Positions 38,145 through 47,899 of a stretch of DNA of 64,000 nt are shown piece by piece (position 1 is the first letter of the stretch; the number at the start of each line of letters is the position of its first letter). The notes below the pieces were generated by a model. That model made no database searches and was not told the DNA's origin. It saw only the letters and a program-made list of their open reading frames with translations. Made by a program: the position numbers and the translations under genes. This stretch comes from Sediminimonas qiaohouensis DSM 21189 (lineage in GTDB: Bacteria > Pseudomonadota > Alphaproteobacteria > Rhodobacterales > Rhodobacteraceae), in contig NZ_AUIJ01000001.1 of assembly GCF_000423645.1 (NCBI RefSeq), positions 248,001 through 312,000 on the forward strand. The letters run 5' to 3'.

Positions 38145-39917
38145 ATGACCACCGAGCAATTGATTCTATTCGCGATTTTCGTGACCGTCTTCGGCATGTT
38201 CGCCTGGGGGCGGGTGCGCTACGACATCGTGGCACTTGGCGCGCTCCTGCTTGGTGTCGTGCTGGGCGTCGTGCCCTCGGATCAGGCGTTTTCCGGCTTC
38301 GGCCATCCCGCCACGATCATCGTCGCGATGGTACTTATCGCCTCGGCGGGACTGACCCGTTCGGGGGCGGTTGGCCTGATCACCCGGCACGTGATTCGCT
38401 CGGATCGCGGGGTGACATCTCATATCGTGATACTTGGCGGAATCGGCGCCGCGCTGTCGGGATTTATCAACAATATCGCGGCGTTGGCCCTTTTGATGCC
38501 GGTGGATATCCAGACCGCCGCCAAGGCCAAGCGCGCCGCGGGCAGGACATTGATGCCATTGGCGTTCGCGACCATCCTGGGCGGCATGATCACGATGATC
38601 GGCACGCCGCCCAACATCATCGTCGCCTCGATCCGGCAGCAGGAACTGGGTGCGCCATTTGCCATGTTCGATTACACGCCCGTCGGGCTGGGCGTGGCGA
38701 TCGCCGGCCTGATCTACGTTACGTTTCTGGGCTGGCGCCTGATCCCGCAGCGCGACGATGGCGTCGGCCAGGCCGAGGATCTGGCCGACTACGTGGCCGA
38801 ACTAATGGTGCCCGAGGACAGCAAACTGATCGGCGAGCGTCTCGGGAGCCTCGATCCCGCCGCCGAAGACTCTGACGTGGCGATTCTATCGCTGTTTCGG
38901 GATGGTAAACGCCGCCGCGGCCCCTCGCGCAACGCCATCCTCAACGCCGGCGACACCCTCCTGATCGAAGCCTCCCCCTCCACCCTTGAGGAATTCCGCC
39001 GTGAAACCGGGCTGGCCTTTCCCAAAGGCCGCAGCGACAAGGCGCGCATCCCCACCGACGAGGGGCAGGTCCTGGTCGAGGCGGTCGCCCGCGAAGACAG
39101 CCGCATCACCGGGCGCACGGCGCAGACCATCGGCCTGGGCTGGCGGCAACAAACCATCCTGATGGGCATTTCGCGCCGGGGCCGCACCATTCGCGACCGC
39201 GCCCGCCGCACCACGATCGAGCCTGGCGATATCCTGTTGCTGCTCACCCCCGAGGACACTTCCGACCACGTGGTCGATTGGCTGGGCTGCCTGCCGCTGG
39301 CCGGCCGCGCCCACGCGATCACGGACGAGGGCAAGGCGCCGCTGGCGATGACCCTTTTCGCCGCCGCGATCCTGGCGGCCTCTTTCGGGCTGGCCTCCAT
39401 GCCGGTGGCGCTTGGGTTGATGGTGGTGGCGTTCGTGGTGACGCGCATCCTGCCGACGAAAGAGCTCTATTCCCACGTGGATTGGCCGGTGATCGTGCTT
39501 CTGGGCTCGATGATCCCTCTGGGGCTGGCGCTGGACAGTACCGGCGGCACCCAGATCATCGCCTCGGGCCTGACGTTCGTGACCAGCGGCCTGCCGGCCT
39601 GGGTCAGCCTTCTGGTGCTGATGGTGGTGACGATGACCCTGTCGGACATCCTTAACAACAACGCCACGACGATCATCGCCGCCCCCGTCGGCATCCGCGT
39701 GGCCGAACAGTTGCAGGTTAACCCCGACCCGTACCTGATGGCGGTCGCGGTGGCGGCATCCTGCGCCTTTCTCACGCCGATCGGGCACCAGAACAATACC
39801 GTGATCCTTGGCCCCGGCGGCTACCGCTTCGGCGATTACTGGCGCATGGGGCTGCCGCTTGAGGCGCTGGTCGTGGTCGTGGCGATCCCGCTGATCCTGC
39901 TGGTCTGGCCGCTGTAG
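38145..39917 (+). CDS. SLC13/DASS-type permease with TrkA-C domains
   Basis: A 590-residue inner-membrane carrier: membrane segments in residues 1-185, a soluble insert of about 200-395 with two RCK_C/TrkA-C units ([15 protein letters not shown] and [19 protein letters not shown] regions), then more segments. Conserved carrier hairpins are [14 protein letters not shown] and [17 protein letters not shown], with [11 protein letters not shown] and [15 protein letters not shown]. Relatives carry sulfate, phosphate or dicarboxylates; the ion here is not determined. Confidence 0.92.
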   Translation: MTTEQLILFAIFVTVFGMFAWGRVRYDIVALGALLLGVVLGVVPSDQAFSGFGHPATIIVAMVLIASAGLTRSGAVGLITRHVIRSDRGVTSHIVILGGIGAALSGFINNIAALALLMPVDIQTAAKAKRAAGRTLMPLAFATILGGMITMIGTPPNIIVASIRQQELGAPFAMFDYTPVGLGVAIAGLIYVTFLGWRLIPQRDDGVGQAEDLADYVAELMVPEDSKLIGERLGSLDPAAEDSDVAILSLFRDGKRRRGPSRNAILNAGDTLLIEASPSTLEEFRRETGLAFPKGRSDKARIPTDEGQVLVEAVAREDSRITGRTAQTIGLGWRQQTILMGISRRGRTIRDRARRTTIEPGDILLLLTPEDTSDHVVDWLGCLPLAGRAHAITDEGKAPLAMTLFAAAILAASFGLASMPVALGLMVVAFVVTRILPTKELYSHVDWPVIVLLGSMIPLGLALDSTGGTQIIASGLTFVTSGLPAWVSLLVLMVVTMTLSDILNNNATTIIAAPVGIRVAEQLQVNPDPYLMAVAVAASCAFLTPIGHQNNTVILGPGGYRFGDYWRMGLPLEALVVVVAIPLILLVWPL

Positions 39918-39967
39918 CGTTCGCCACCGGACACAACGTGCCCGGCGCGGCGGCGGGCTTGAGCGGA

Positions 39968-39998
39968 CATCTCATATAGCGCCCTGCGCGGAATCAAG
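39968..39998. repeat. End fragment of the dispersed element
   Basis: atctcatatagcgccctgcg followed by cggaatcaa matches the left flank of copy 2 (20272-20296) with few changes and the miniature copy in reverse. No core or right end follows, so only the outer left flank remains, in the convergent gap between the SLC13 and YmdB genes. Confidence 0.55.
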
Positions 39999-40019
39999 GC
40001 CGCAGCCCGGCCCGGCGCC

Positions 40020-40832
40020 TCACGGCGCCGATGGCTCCAGCCGCCCACCCTGCCGGATCATGCGCACATCGCGCGCCTTGCCGGTGGCGTCGTCGGTTTC
40101 CACCAGCAACCCCGATAGCGTCACCTCGCCCAAGGCGGGGGTGAACCGCGTCTTGCCCATCCCGGTGACGAAGCGGCGCATCGGCTCGGTCTTGTCCATG
40201 CCGATCACGCTCAGGTAATCGCCGCACATGCCGGTATCGGTCTGATAGGCCGCGCCGCCGGGCAGTATCTGCGCATCCGCCGTCGGCGAATGGGTGTGCG
40301 TGCCCACGACGACGCTGGCCCGCCCGTCGCAGAAATGGCCCATGGCCATTTTCTCGCTGGTGGCCTCGCAATGCACATCGACAATCGCCGCCTGCACCGA
40401 ACCGCCAAGCGGATGCGTGCGCAGGACCGAATCGATGGCCGAGAACGGATCGTCGAACGCCCGCTTCATGAACACGTTGCCCAGCACATGCGCCACCAGC
40501 ACCTTGCGCCCGCGCGCATCCTGAAACACCCGCGCGCCCCGCCCCGGCGCCGCCTTGGCAAAGTTGATCGGCCTGAGAAGGCGCGTGTCCCCCTCGACCG
40601 CCTGCAGCATGTCCTTTTGATCGAAACAGTGATCCCCCAACGTCAGGCAATCGGCGCCCGCCGCCAGCAGGGCACTGGCATGCGCCGCGTTGCACCCCAT
40701 GCCACCCGTCGCGTTGTCGGCATTCACCACAACGAAATCCACTCGCCAATCTCTGCGCATGCGTGGCAGCGCCTCGGTCACCGCCTGCCGTCCGGCCCGG
40801 CCCATGACATCGCCCAAAAACAAAATTCTCAT
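40020..40832 (-). CDS. YmdB-type metallophosphoesterase
   Basis: A 270-residue protein of the TIGR00282/YmdB family. It starts MRILFLGDVMGRAGRQAV, then VNADNATGGMGCN, LTLGDHCFDQKD, and VDVHCEATSEKMAMGHFCDGRAS with VVGTHTHSPTADAQI. Bacillus YmdB is a 2',3'-cyclic-nucleotide phosphodiesterase with effects on biofilm; whether this one does the same is unknown. It precedes the folate enzyme gene on the same strand's downstream side, 48 bp apart. Confidence 0.93.
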   Translation of the reverse strand: MRILFLGDVMGRAGRQAVTEALPRMRRDWRVDFVVVNADNATGGMGCNAAHASALLAAGADCLTLGDHCFDQKDMLQAVEGDTRLLRPINFAKAAPGRGARVFQDARGRKVLVAHVLGNVFMKRAFDDPFSAIDSVLRTHPLGGSVQAAIVDVHCEATSEKMAMGHFCDGRASVVVGTHTHSPTADAQILPGGAAYQTDTGMCGDYLSVIGMDKTEPMRRFVTGMGKTRFTPALGEVTLSGLLVETDDATGKARDVRMIRQGGRLEPSAP

Positions 40833-40880
40833 GTGTCTTGGCTATGCCGGATCGCGCGCCCCGGCAAGGGCGTTTGCCGC

Positions 40881-41441
40881 TTAGAACGTCACGACACCGG
40901 CTTCGGTCACGACCATGTCCAGCGGCTGATCGGTCGGCTCAAGCGGCAGATTGTCGGCCTCCTGCGCGCTGTAGGCGAACCCGATGGCTAATGTCTCGGG
41001 CCGGGTTGCGCGCAATTGCTCCAGCGTGCGGTCATAAAACCCCCCGCCATACCCAAGGCGCCCGCCAGCCCGGTCGAACGCAACCAGCGGCACGATCACC
41101 ACCTCGGGCACGATCCAGTCATCGACAACCGGCACCTGCGCCCCGAACGGCCCCTCGCGCAGGGCACAGCCCGGCCACCACCGTGAGAACCGCAACGGCA
41201 GGCCCGGGCATTCGATCACCGGCACGCCAACCGGCCCGTGACGCGATGCCTTCGCCATCGCCGAAAGCGGGCTGATCTCGGTGCGGATCGGCATGTAACC
41301 GGCCAGGGGGCGCCCCCTATGCCGCGCCAGAACCTGCGCCAAATGCTCGCTCCGGTCCGCGCCAAGCGCGGCATGCGCCGCCTTGCGCCGGTCAAAGGCG
41401 GCGCGGCGCGCCTCGGCCTTGATGTCGTCGATCCCGGTCAT
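40881..41441 (-). CDS. 5-formyltetrahydrofolate cyclo-ligase
   Basis: ATP-dependent conversion of 5-formyl-THF to 5,10-methenyl-THF, returning a storage folate to one-carbon metabolism. The 186 residues carry the family motif LGYGGGFYDRTL and an N-terminal basic segment (IKAEARRAAFDRRK). ATG 41441 overlaps the mgtE stop (ATGA); the in-frame upstream extension is within mgtE and is rejected. Confidence 0.94.
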   Translation of the reverse strand: MTGIDDIKAEARRAAFDRRKAAHAALGADRSEHLAQVLARHRGRPLAGYMPIRTEISPLSAMAKASRHGPVGVPVIECPGLPLRFSRWWPGCALREGPFGAQVPVVDDWIVPEVVIVPLVAFDRAGGRLGYGGGFYDRTLEQLRATRPETLAIGFAYSAQEADNLPLEPTDQPLDMVVTEAGVVTF

Positions 41442-42844
41442 AGCAGCACCGCCGCCGCCAGTCCCAGAAAGGCGAAGAAGCCCACGACATCGGTGATGGT
41501 CGTCACGAACGGCCCCGACGCCAGCGCCGGGTCGATCTTCATGCGGTCCAGCAACATGGGGATCACGATCCCACCAAGCGCGGCAGCGACCTGCGTGAGC
41601 AGCATCGCCAGCCCGATCACCGCCGCCAGCATCGGCACCCCGAACCACAGCCCCGCGACAAACGCCATCAAAAGTCCGAACGCCGCACCGTTCAGCGCCC
41701 CTACGGACAACTCTCGCCCCACCACGCGCATCGCGTTCTGCGCGGTCAAATCGCGCGTCGCAATAGCCCGCACGGCCACCGTCATCGTCTGCGTGCCCGC
41801 GTTTCCGCCCATCGACGCGACGATCGGCATCAGCACGGCCAGCGCGACCATCTGGTCGATCGTATCGGCGTACATGTTGATCACCATCGACGCCAGGATC
41901 GCGGTCAGCAGGTTCACGAACAGCCACACCGCGCGCCCCTTGGCCGCCTCGAATATGGTGTCCGACAGGCTCGATTCCTCGCTCACACCGGCAAGGCGCA
42001 AGATGTCTTCCTCGTGTTCCTCGTCCAGCACCGCCATGGCGTCGTCGATGGTGATGACCCCGACAAGGCGCTCGTCCTCGTCCACCACGGGCGCCGAAAT
42101 CAGGTGGTACTGGTTGAAGGCATAGGCCACGTCGCCTTCGTCCTGTGTCGCCGGGATGATCTGGAACACGTCCTCGACGATCTCGGTCAGCTTCACCTCG
42201 CGGCTAGATCGCATGATCTTGCCCAAGGTCACATTGCCCACCGGGTGCATCCGCGGATTGACCAGAACCATGTGATAGAACTGATCCGGCAGATCGTCCG
42301 AGCCACGCAGGTAATCTATGGCATCGCCAACCGTCCAATGCTCGGGCGCGGCGACGACCTCGCGCTGCATCAGGCGGCCGGCCGAGTATTCGGGGTAAGA
42401 CAGCGCCTGCTGCACGGCAACGCGATCGGCATCCTCAAGCGCGTCCAGAATGGCACCGTGACGCGGCTCGTCCAGATCCTCCAGCAGGTCAACGACATCG
42501 TCGCTTTCCAGGTCGCGCACCGCATCGGCCAGCACATCGGGCGACAACTGCGCGATCACCTCTTCGCGGATGCTCTCGTCAAGCTCCGACAGGATGTCTC
42601 CATCGAACTCCAGGCCATAAAGCCGGATCAGATCGGCGCGATCGGCGCTGCTGATTTGTTCCAGAAGGTCGGCGATGTCGGCCGGGTGCAGCGGCTCCAT
42701 CAACTCGGTCAATTGCGCGGCGTCGCCCGCCTCGACCGCGTCGCGAATTGCCTGAACCGCGCGCCGGTCCAGCCTGTAAGAGCCCTCCTCGGCCACCTCT
42801 GGCGCCTCGGTCTGCATGTCGTCGTCGTCGTGATCATCCAGCAT
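41438..42844 (-). CDS. mgtE: MgtE magnesium transporter
   Basis: A 468-residue Mg2+ channel/transporter. The N-terminal superhelical domain (about 40-150, MEPLHPADIADLLEQIS), two CBS domains (about 155-270) and five membrane segments from about 305 (LFVNLLTAILASMVINMY, VALAVLMPIVASMGGNAGTQT) appear in order. The cytosolic domains gate the pore according to internal Mg2+. ATG 42844 is chosen because aggaggg is well spaced; ATG 42862 is possible. It is coupled to the folate gene by ATGA. I see no Mg2+ riboswitch upstream. Confidence 0.95.
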   Translation of the reverse strand: MLDDHDDDDMQTEAPEVAEEGSYRLDRRAVQAIRDAVEAGDAAQLTELMEPLHPADIADLLEQISSADRADLIRLYGLEFDGDILSELDESIREEVIAQLSPDVLADAVRDLESDDVVDLLEDLDEPRHGAILDALEDADRVAVQQALSYPEYSAGRLMQREVVAAPEHWTVGDAIDYLRGSDDLPDQFYHMVLVNPRMHPVGNVTLGKIMRSSREVKLTEIVEDVFQIIPATQDEGDVAYAFNQYHLISAPVVDEDERLVGVITIDDAMAVLDEEHEEDILRLAGVSEESSLSDTIFEAAKGRAVWLFVNLLTAILASMVINMYADTIDQMVALAVLMPIVASMGGNAGTQTMTVAVRAIATRDLTAQNAMRVVGRELSVGALNGAAFGLLMAFVAGLWFGVPMLAAVIGLAMLLTQVAAALGGIVIPMLLDRMKIDPALASGPFVTTITDVVGFFAFLGLAAAVLL

Positions 42845-42966
42845 GTCAGACCCTCCTGCCATCCGCGTCCCGTCATAGCGGATGATCGTAACAGGAAACA
42901 ATGCCAAGCAGCGATTTACCTTGCCCCGACCCCGGACTACAACGGTGCGTCGGAAAGGACACACAC

Positions 42967-44262
42967 ATGCCCGAACAAACCCTTCTTCTCGGTCAGACCC
43001 TGACCTTTGACGCAGATCCTTTTGCCGCAGGCCCGGCCGCTGCCCGCCACGACGGCCACGGCGGTGTGCTCATTGAGGGGGGGCACATCACCGCCACCGG
43101 CCCCGGCAGCGATTTGCGCCGCGCCTACCCCGGCGCACAGGTTGTCGATTACGGCGATGGCGTGATCACCGCGGGGTTTGTCGACGCCCACGTGCACTAC
43201 CCGCAGACGGCGATCATCGCCAGTTGGGGCAAGCGGCTGATCGACTGGCTGAACACCTACACCTTCCCCGAAGAAACCCGTTTCAATGACCCCGCCTATG
43301 CGGCCCGCATCGCGGCGCGCTACCTGGACCTGACCGCATCGCATGGCACCACCACGCTATGCAGCTACTGCACCATCCACCCCGCCAGCGTGGACGCCCT
43401 GTTCACCGAGGCAAGAGCCCGCGGGCAGCGCGTGATCGCGGGCAAGACCTGCATGGACCGAAACGCGCCCGACGGGCTGCGCGACAGCGCGCAATCGGCC
43501 TATGACGATAGCAAGGCATTGCTGGAGAAATGGCACGGGGTTGACCGGCTTTCCTACGCGATCACGCCGCGCTTTTCGCCGACATCGACGCCTGGTCAAC
43601 TCTCGGCGCTTGGCGCGCTTTGGGCCGAATACCCCGACTGCCTGATGCAAACCCACCTGTCCGAGCAGACGGATGAAATCGCGTGGGTCAAATCCCTCTA
43701 CCCCGAAGCGCGCGATTACCTCGACACCTACGAGGCGCATGGCCTGCTGGGCGCCCGCGGCCTTTATGGGCACGCCATTCACCTTGAGCCGCGCGAGCGG
43801 GCGCGATTGGCCGAGGTCGGTGCGGCGCTGATTCATTGCCCGACATCGAACACCTTCATCGGATCGGGCCTTTTCGACATGGCCGCCCGCGTGGCCGAGG
43901 GACTGCGCGTGGGGCTGGCCACCGACACCGGCGGCGGCTCGAACTTCTCGATGCTTCGCACCATGGCGGCGGCCTACGAGATCGGGCAGTTGACCGGCAC
44001 GGCCCTGCACCCGGCGCAACTGCTGTGGCTGGCGACCGCAGGATCGGCTGCAACGCTTCACATGCAAGACCGGATCGGCACCCTCGCGCCGGGTATGGAG
44101 GCCGACATTGCCGTCATTGACCTGGCCTCGACCCCCGCCATCGCGCAGCGCGCCGAACGGGCAGGTGACCTGTGGGAGGCACTTTTCCCCACCATCATGA
44201 TGGGCGATGACCGGGCCATTCGCGCCACATGGGTGGGCGGCACGCTGGCGCATCAACGGTAG
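42967..44262 (+). CDS. guaD: Guanine deaminase
   Basis: Converts guanine to xanthine in purine salvage and catabolism. The 431 residues have the amidohydrolase zinc site FVDAHVHYPQ, then TTLCSYCTIHP, THLSEQTDEIAWVKSLYP, YGHAIHLE and LATDTGGGSNFSMLRTM, the last typical of guanine deaminases. ATG 42967 has ggaaagga upstream. It is divergent from mgtE and meets the EcsC gene end-to-end three bases apart. Confidence 0.95.
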   Translation: MPEQTLLLGQTLTFDADPFAAGPAAARHDGHGGVLIEGGHITATGPGSDLRRAYPGAQVVDYGDGVITAGFVDAHVHYPQTAIIASWGKRLIDWLNTYTFPEETRFNDPAYAARIAARYLDLTASHGTTTLCSYCTIHPASVDALFTEARARGQRVIAGKTCMDRNAPDGLRDSAQSAYDDSKALLEKWHGVDRLSYAITPRFSPTSTPGQLSALGALWAEYPDCLMQTHLSEQTDEIAWVKSLYPEARDYLDTYEAHGLLGARGLYGHAIHLEPRERARLAEVGAALIHCPTSNTFIGSGLFDMAARVAEGLRVGLATDTGGGSNFSMLRTMAAAYEIGQLTGTALHPAQLLWLATAGSAATLHMQDRIGTLAPGMEADIAVIDLASTPAIAQRAERAGDLWEALFPTIMMGDDRAIRATWVGGTLAHQR

Positions 44263-44265
44263 GCA

Positions 44266-45045
44266 TCACTTGCGCGCGGGCGATTGCGCGGCGATCCGGG
44301 CGCGCAGATCCTCCACCAACTCGGCGTGCGGCTTGTCAACTGCTATCGCCAGACGCCGCAGGCCGAAATGCACCTGCGCCATTTCCTGGTAGTAGGAGGT
44401 AAAGGCATAATTGACCGTCGCCCCCGCGACCGCGCCCAGCACCGGAACCGTTTGCGCCGCCAGCTTTTGACCAAGCACGGTCGCCAGACGCGGCGCCACC
44501 CGCGCGATCAGGGTCTGCACCGTAGCCCCGCGCAACGCCAGCCGCGTGGACAGGAACGCCAGGTCGGCCCCATCGTCGCGCGCGGTCAGCGGCCCGGCGG
44601 CGCCAAACACCTCAAGGCAATCGAAACGCACGCTTTCGGCGCCGGGGTCAAAGCCGTTTCCGGCGGCAACATCCTGTATCGCGCGCAGCAGCAGCGTCGT
44701 CGTCACCGGCAGCTCGACCATCGCGCCGGGCAATCCACCGGCGCCACCAAACCCGCCAAGCGCCGTCGCCAGCGCGGTCTTGGCCCAGGCGGGCTGATCA
44801 CCGACCCAACCGCGGCTGGAATGCGCGGCACCCATGGCCTGTTCCAACGCGCGGCTTGTCAGGCCGTTCAACCCGCCGCGCAGATCGTCCGGCAACCGCT
44901 CAAGCAGGGTCTCGGCCTGCGTGCCAAGCTGTGTCAGCAAACGCATCGCCGCCCCGTCCGCGCCGCGATAGCGCCGCGCCAATGCGGCCAGTTCGGCCTC
45001 CAGGTCGGGCGCCGCGCTCGGCGCCGGGGGCAGGATTTCGGTCAT
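44266..45045 (-). CDS. EcsC-family protein
   Basis: A 259-residue protein with the EcsC pattern: LNGLTSRALEQAMGAAHSSR, ALGGFGGAGGLPGAMVELPVTT, and a C-terminal PVLGAVAGATVNYAFTSYYQEMAQVHFGLRRL. EcsC in Bacillus is part of a transporter/protease locus, but the biochemical role of the domain is unknown. It converges with guaD. The small 65-bp gap upstream separates it from a GNAT gene on the same strand. Confidence 0.9.
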   Translation of the reverse strand: MTEILPPAPSAAPDLEAELAALARRYRGADGAAMRLLTQLGTQAETLLERLPDDLRGGLNGLTSRALEQAMGAAHSSRGWVGDQPAWAKTALATALGGFGGAGGLPGAMVELPVTTTLLLRAIQDVAAGNGFDPGAESVRFDCLEVFGAAGPLTARDDGADLAFLSTRLALRGATVQTLIARVAPRLATVLGQKLAAQTVPVLGAVAGATVNYAFTSYYQEMAQVHFGLRRLAIAVDKPHAELVEDLRARIAAQSPARK

Positions 45046-45110
45046 TGTATCTCGGTCATCGTCCGTTCATCCGGGTCATGACTGACAGCTTTGGCATCCG
45101 CCCGCCGCTG

Positions 45111-45599
45111 TCAAGGCTCGGCGCGGGTGACGGCGCCACGCACCCCGTCCCATCCGCCGGGAACCAGCGCCCGGCCCAGCACCCGGTCGGGATTGGTCGG
45201 CGGGGGCATTTCAACCCCCTCAAGGCGGTCAAACCCAAAGCGGCCATAATAGGGCGCATCGCCCACCAGCATCGCGCGCTGCCACCCGGCATCGGCGGCC
45301 CGGTGCAAACTGTCCCGGATCAGCCACGCACCCAGCCCCTCGCCCTGACGGGTGGGATGCACGGCCACCGGCCCCAGCAACAGCGCAGGCGCGCCCCCCA
45401 CCTGCACCGGCCAATACCGGATCGCACCGCCCAACACACCGTCACCGTCGCGCGCCACAAGGCACAAGCCCGCCACCGGCGCGACGCCATCGCGTAGCCG
45501 GTACGACGACAACGCCTCGCGCCCCGGTGCGAAACACAGGTCGAACAACGCTTCGACCTCCCACCAATCGGCCTCGGTTTCCTCTTGCAGCTGCAGCAC
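45111..45599 (-). CDS. GNAT N-acetyltransferase, YhbS-like
   Basis: About 162 residues. YhbS-type GNAT: LGPVAVHPTRQGEGLGAWLI is the acetyl-CoA loop, then AMLVGDAPYYGRFGFDRLEG. The substrate is unknown. No ATG is in a good place. GTG 45599 (with aaagg 11-15 bases upstream) or GTG 45608 are the candidates; the open frame further upstream to 45782 has no homologous look and would abut the divergent flavin reductase gene. Confidence 0.85.
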   Translation of the reverse strand: MLQLQEETEADWWEVEALFDLCFAPGREALSSYRLRDGVAPVAGLCLVARDGDGVLGGAIRYWPVQVGGAPALLLGPVAVHPTRQGEGLGAWLIRDSLHRAADAGWQRAMLVGDAPYYGRFGFDRLEGVEMPPPTNPDRVLGRALVPGGWDGVRGAVTRAEP

Positions 45600-45780
45600 C
45601 AGCGACACGCCTTTGCAAAATTCGGGTGGCACCGCGCCTAGCACGCACTGCAAGCGCGGGCAACGCGAACCGCTACCCCCGCCCCGATCGCAAATCACGG
45701 CACAGCGCCGAAGAATTCGCCGCGGCGAGGCTGGTTTTTCACGCGCACGCAGGCTAGATGCGCCGCAAAGGAGTACGCGC

Positions 45781-46386
45781 ATGTTCTATCAGCCCAAGGA
45801 TGGCCACGGCCTTCCGCATAATCCGTTCAACGCCATCGTCACGCCGCGCCCGATCGGCTGGATCTCGAGCAGGGGCGCGGACGGGCACGACAACCTGGCG
45901 CCCTATTCGTTCTTCAACGCGGTCGCCTACACCCCGCCGCAGGTGATGTTTGCCTCGACCGGGATCAAACCCGATCGCGACGGCACCAAGGATTCCGTCG
46001 CCAATATCCGCGAAACAGGCGTCTTTTGCTGCAACATCGTCGGCTACGAGATGCGCCACCAGATGAACGCCTCCTCGGCCTCCCTGCCCGGCGACGTTGA
46101 CGAGTTCGCCCATGCCGGCCTTGAAAAGATCGCCTGCGAAACGATCCCCTGCGCCCGCGTCGCGGGAACGCCGGCGGCCCTGGAATGCCGGATGACGCAG
46201 ATCGTGCAGATCGAAGGCGAAAGCAACTTCGTCGTATTCGGCGAGGTGACGGGCGTGCACATGCGCGACGATTGCCTGCGCGATGGCCTGTTCGACATCA
46301 CCCGCTATCGCCCCCTGTCGCGGCTGGGATACCGCGATTACACGGTGATCGACCACCTGTTCACCCTGTCGCGCCCCGACGATTGA
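45781..46386 (+). CDS. Flavin reductase-like domain protein
   Basis: A 201-residue FMN-binding split-barrel protein. VTPRPIGWISSRGADGHDNLAPYSFFNAV is the flavin-binding start of the flavin reductase-like family (seen as two blocks), followed by DSVANIRETGVFCCNIVG and FGEVTGVHM. It may supply reduced flavin to a monooxygenase or have another FMN role; no partner gene is adjacent. ATG 45781 is preceded by aaaggag. It is followed by the MTA phosphorylase gene 86 bp later. Confidence 0.9.
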   Translation: MFYQPKDGHGLPHNPFNAIVTPRPIGWISSRGADGHDNLAPYSFFNAVAYTPPQVMFASTGIKPDRDGTKDSVANIRETGVFCCNIVGYEMRHQMNASSASLPGDVDEFAHAGLEKIACETIPCARVAGTPAALECRMTQIVQIEGESNFVVFGEVTGVHMRDDCLRDGLFDITRYRPLSRLGYRDYTVIDHLFTLSRPDD

Positions 46387-46472
46387 CGCCGCACCGGGCC
46401 AAGGGGCTTGTGTGTGCGCGCGCTTTGGCCGACAAACCGGGTAGGGTTCAAAGGAATTGCGGAGAAGACAGC

Positions 46473-47342
46473 ATGGGCACCTCTATCGGGGTCATCGGCG
46501 GCTCGGGCCTTTACGAAATCGAAGGCCTGGAAGGCGCCGAATGGGTAACCGTCAGCAGTCCATGGGGCGCGCCATCCGACCAGGTCCTGACCGGACGGAT
46601 GAACGGCGTGGACATGGCCTTTCTGCCGCGTCACGGACGCGGGCATGTGCATTCCCCCTCGACCGTGCCCTATCGCGCCAATATTGACGTGCTCAAACGC
46701 CTGGGCGTGACCGACGTCGTCAGCATCAGCGCCTGCGGCTCGTTCCGCGAAAACATGGCGCCGGGCGAGTTCGTGATCATCGATCAGTTCATCGACCGAA
46801 CCACCGTGCGCGAAAGCAGCTTCTTCGGCACCGGCTGCGTCGGCCATGTCAGCATGGCGCACCCCACCTGCAAGCGTCTGTCGGCGGCCTGCCTTGAGGC
46901 CGCGCGCGACGCCGGGATCGCCGTGCACGAGTCGGGCACATACCTTGCCATGGAGGGGCCGCAATTCTCGACCCTGGCCGAGTCGCGCATGTACCGCGAG
47001 GTTTGGGGCGCCGATGTGATCGGCATGACCGGCATGCCCGAGGCCAAGCTCGCCCGCGAGGCCGAGCTTTGCTATGCCTCCGTCGCCATGATCACCGACT
47101 ACGATAGCTGGCACCCCGATCACGGCGAGGTGGACATCAGCCAGATCATCGCAACGCTTACGGGCAACGCCGACAAGGGGCGCGCCTTGGTGTCGCGTCT
47201 GCCCGCCATTCTGGGCGAGGCGCGCGATCCCTGCCCGCATGGCTGCGACCGGGCGCTGGAGTTTGCGCTGCTGACAGCGCCCGATGCGCGGGACCCCGAA
47301 TTGGTGAGCAAACTTGACGCGGTCGCCGGCCGCATCTTGTGA
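46473..47342 (+). CDS. mtnP: S-methyl-5'-thioadenosine phosphorylase
   Basis: Phosphorolysis of methylthioadenosine to adenine and methylthioribose-1-phosphate. The 289 residues start MGTSIGVIGGSGLYEIEGLE and have LPRHGRGHVHSPSTVPYRAN, ESGTYLAMEGPQFSTLAESR and MTGMPEAKLAREAELCYAS, all typical. ATG 46473 follows ggagaag. The adenine product can be salvaged by Apt, encoded 0.56 kb downstream on the same strand; a small membrane protein lies between. Confidence 0.95.
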   Translation: MGTSIGVIGGSGLYEIEGLEGAEWVTVSSPWGAPSDQVLTGRMNGVDMAFLPRHGRGHVHSPSTVPYRANIDVLKRLGVTDVVSISACGSFRENMAPGEFVIIDQFIDRTTVRESSFFGTGCVGHVSMAHPTCKRLSAACLEAARDAGIAVHESGTYLAMEGPQFSTLAESRMYREVWGADVIGMTGMPEAKLAREAELCYASVAMITDYDSWHPDHGEVDISQIIATLTGNADKGRALVSRLPAILGEARDPCPHGCDRALEFALLTAPDARDPELVSKLDAVAGRIL

Positions 47343-47443
47343 TCCGCTATCCGCTCGTCGCGGGGCATCACGATCACACAATCCCGCGCGATCGGGGCCG
47401 CGCCCCACTGGACTTGAGCCAAGCGGCGCGGCATCACCATTGC

Positions 47444-47833
47444 ATGACCGAATTCATCGCGCGCATCACTGATCAGGCTTGGCGCTCCGCCATGGGCCGC
47501 CGGTTCGAAGCCTTCACCGAGGAGGCTTTCCACGTCATCCGCTGGAGCCTCATGGTCGGGCTGGCGCGGTATCTGTCACTCCATGCGCCCGGCTGGCAGT
47601 TCACGCTGATCCACTGGACACTGTCGGCGCTGCTGTTCGGCTACATCGCCTCGCGGCTCCTGCTGCGCCCCGAGATCGCGATCTTCAAGAAAACGGATAC
47701 GCGCTGGCGCAAGCTGCTTCAATCGGCGTTCAACTTCATCGTTTGCGTCGGCGCGTTCCTTGTCCTGATGTGGGGGATCAACGCCCTTGCGCATGGCGTG
47801 GCGCAATACCGCTTCGGCGCCATGGGGCAATAA
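47444..47833 (+). CDS. Small membrane protein, unknown
   Basis: A 129-residue protein with an N-terminal amphipathic part and two clear membrane segments (TLIHWTLSALLFGYIASRLLL, about 50-72, and FNFIVCVGAFLVLMWGINALA, about 97-118), joined by a basic loop. I do not recognise a family. ATG 47444 is chosen where the hydrophobic and charged pattern becomes protein-like. It lies between mtnP and apt, all same strand, so it may share their transcript. Confidence 0.7.
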   Translation: MTEFIARITDQAWRSAMGRRFEAFTEEAFHVIRWSLMVGLARYLSLHAPGWQFTLIHWTLSALLFGYIASRLLLRPEIAIFKKTDTRWRKLLQSAFNFIVCVGAFLVLMWGINALAHGVAQYRFGAMGQ

Positions 47834-47899
47834 CTTGCAGCCTCGCGCGCTCTGGCTTATGCGAAGCGTTACCGCGCAGGTTTGTGAAAGAGGGCCAGG

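Noticed and set aside
42845-42966. Mg2+ riboswitch before mgtE
   Set aside because: The leader is only about 120 bp and lacks the conserved paired regions of known Mg2+ riboswitches.
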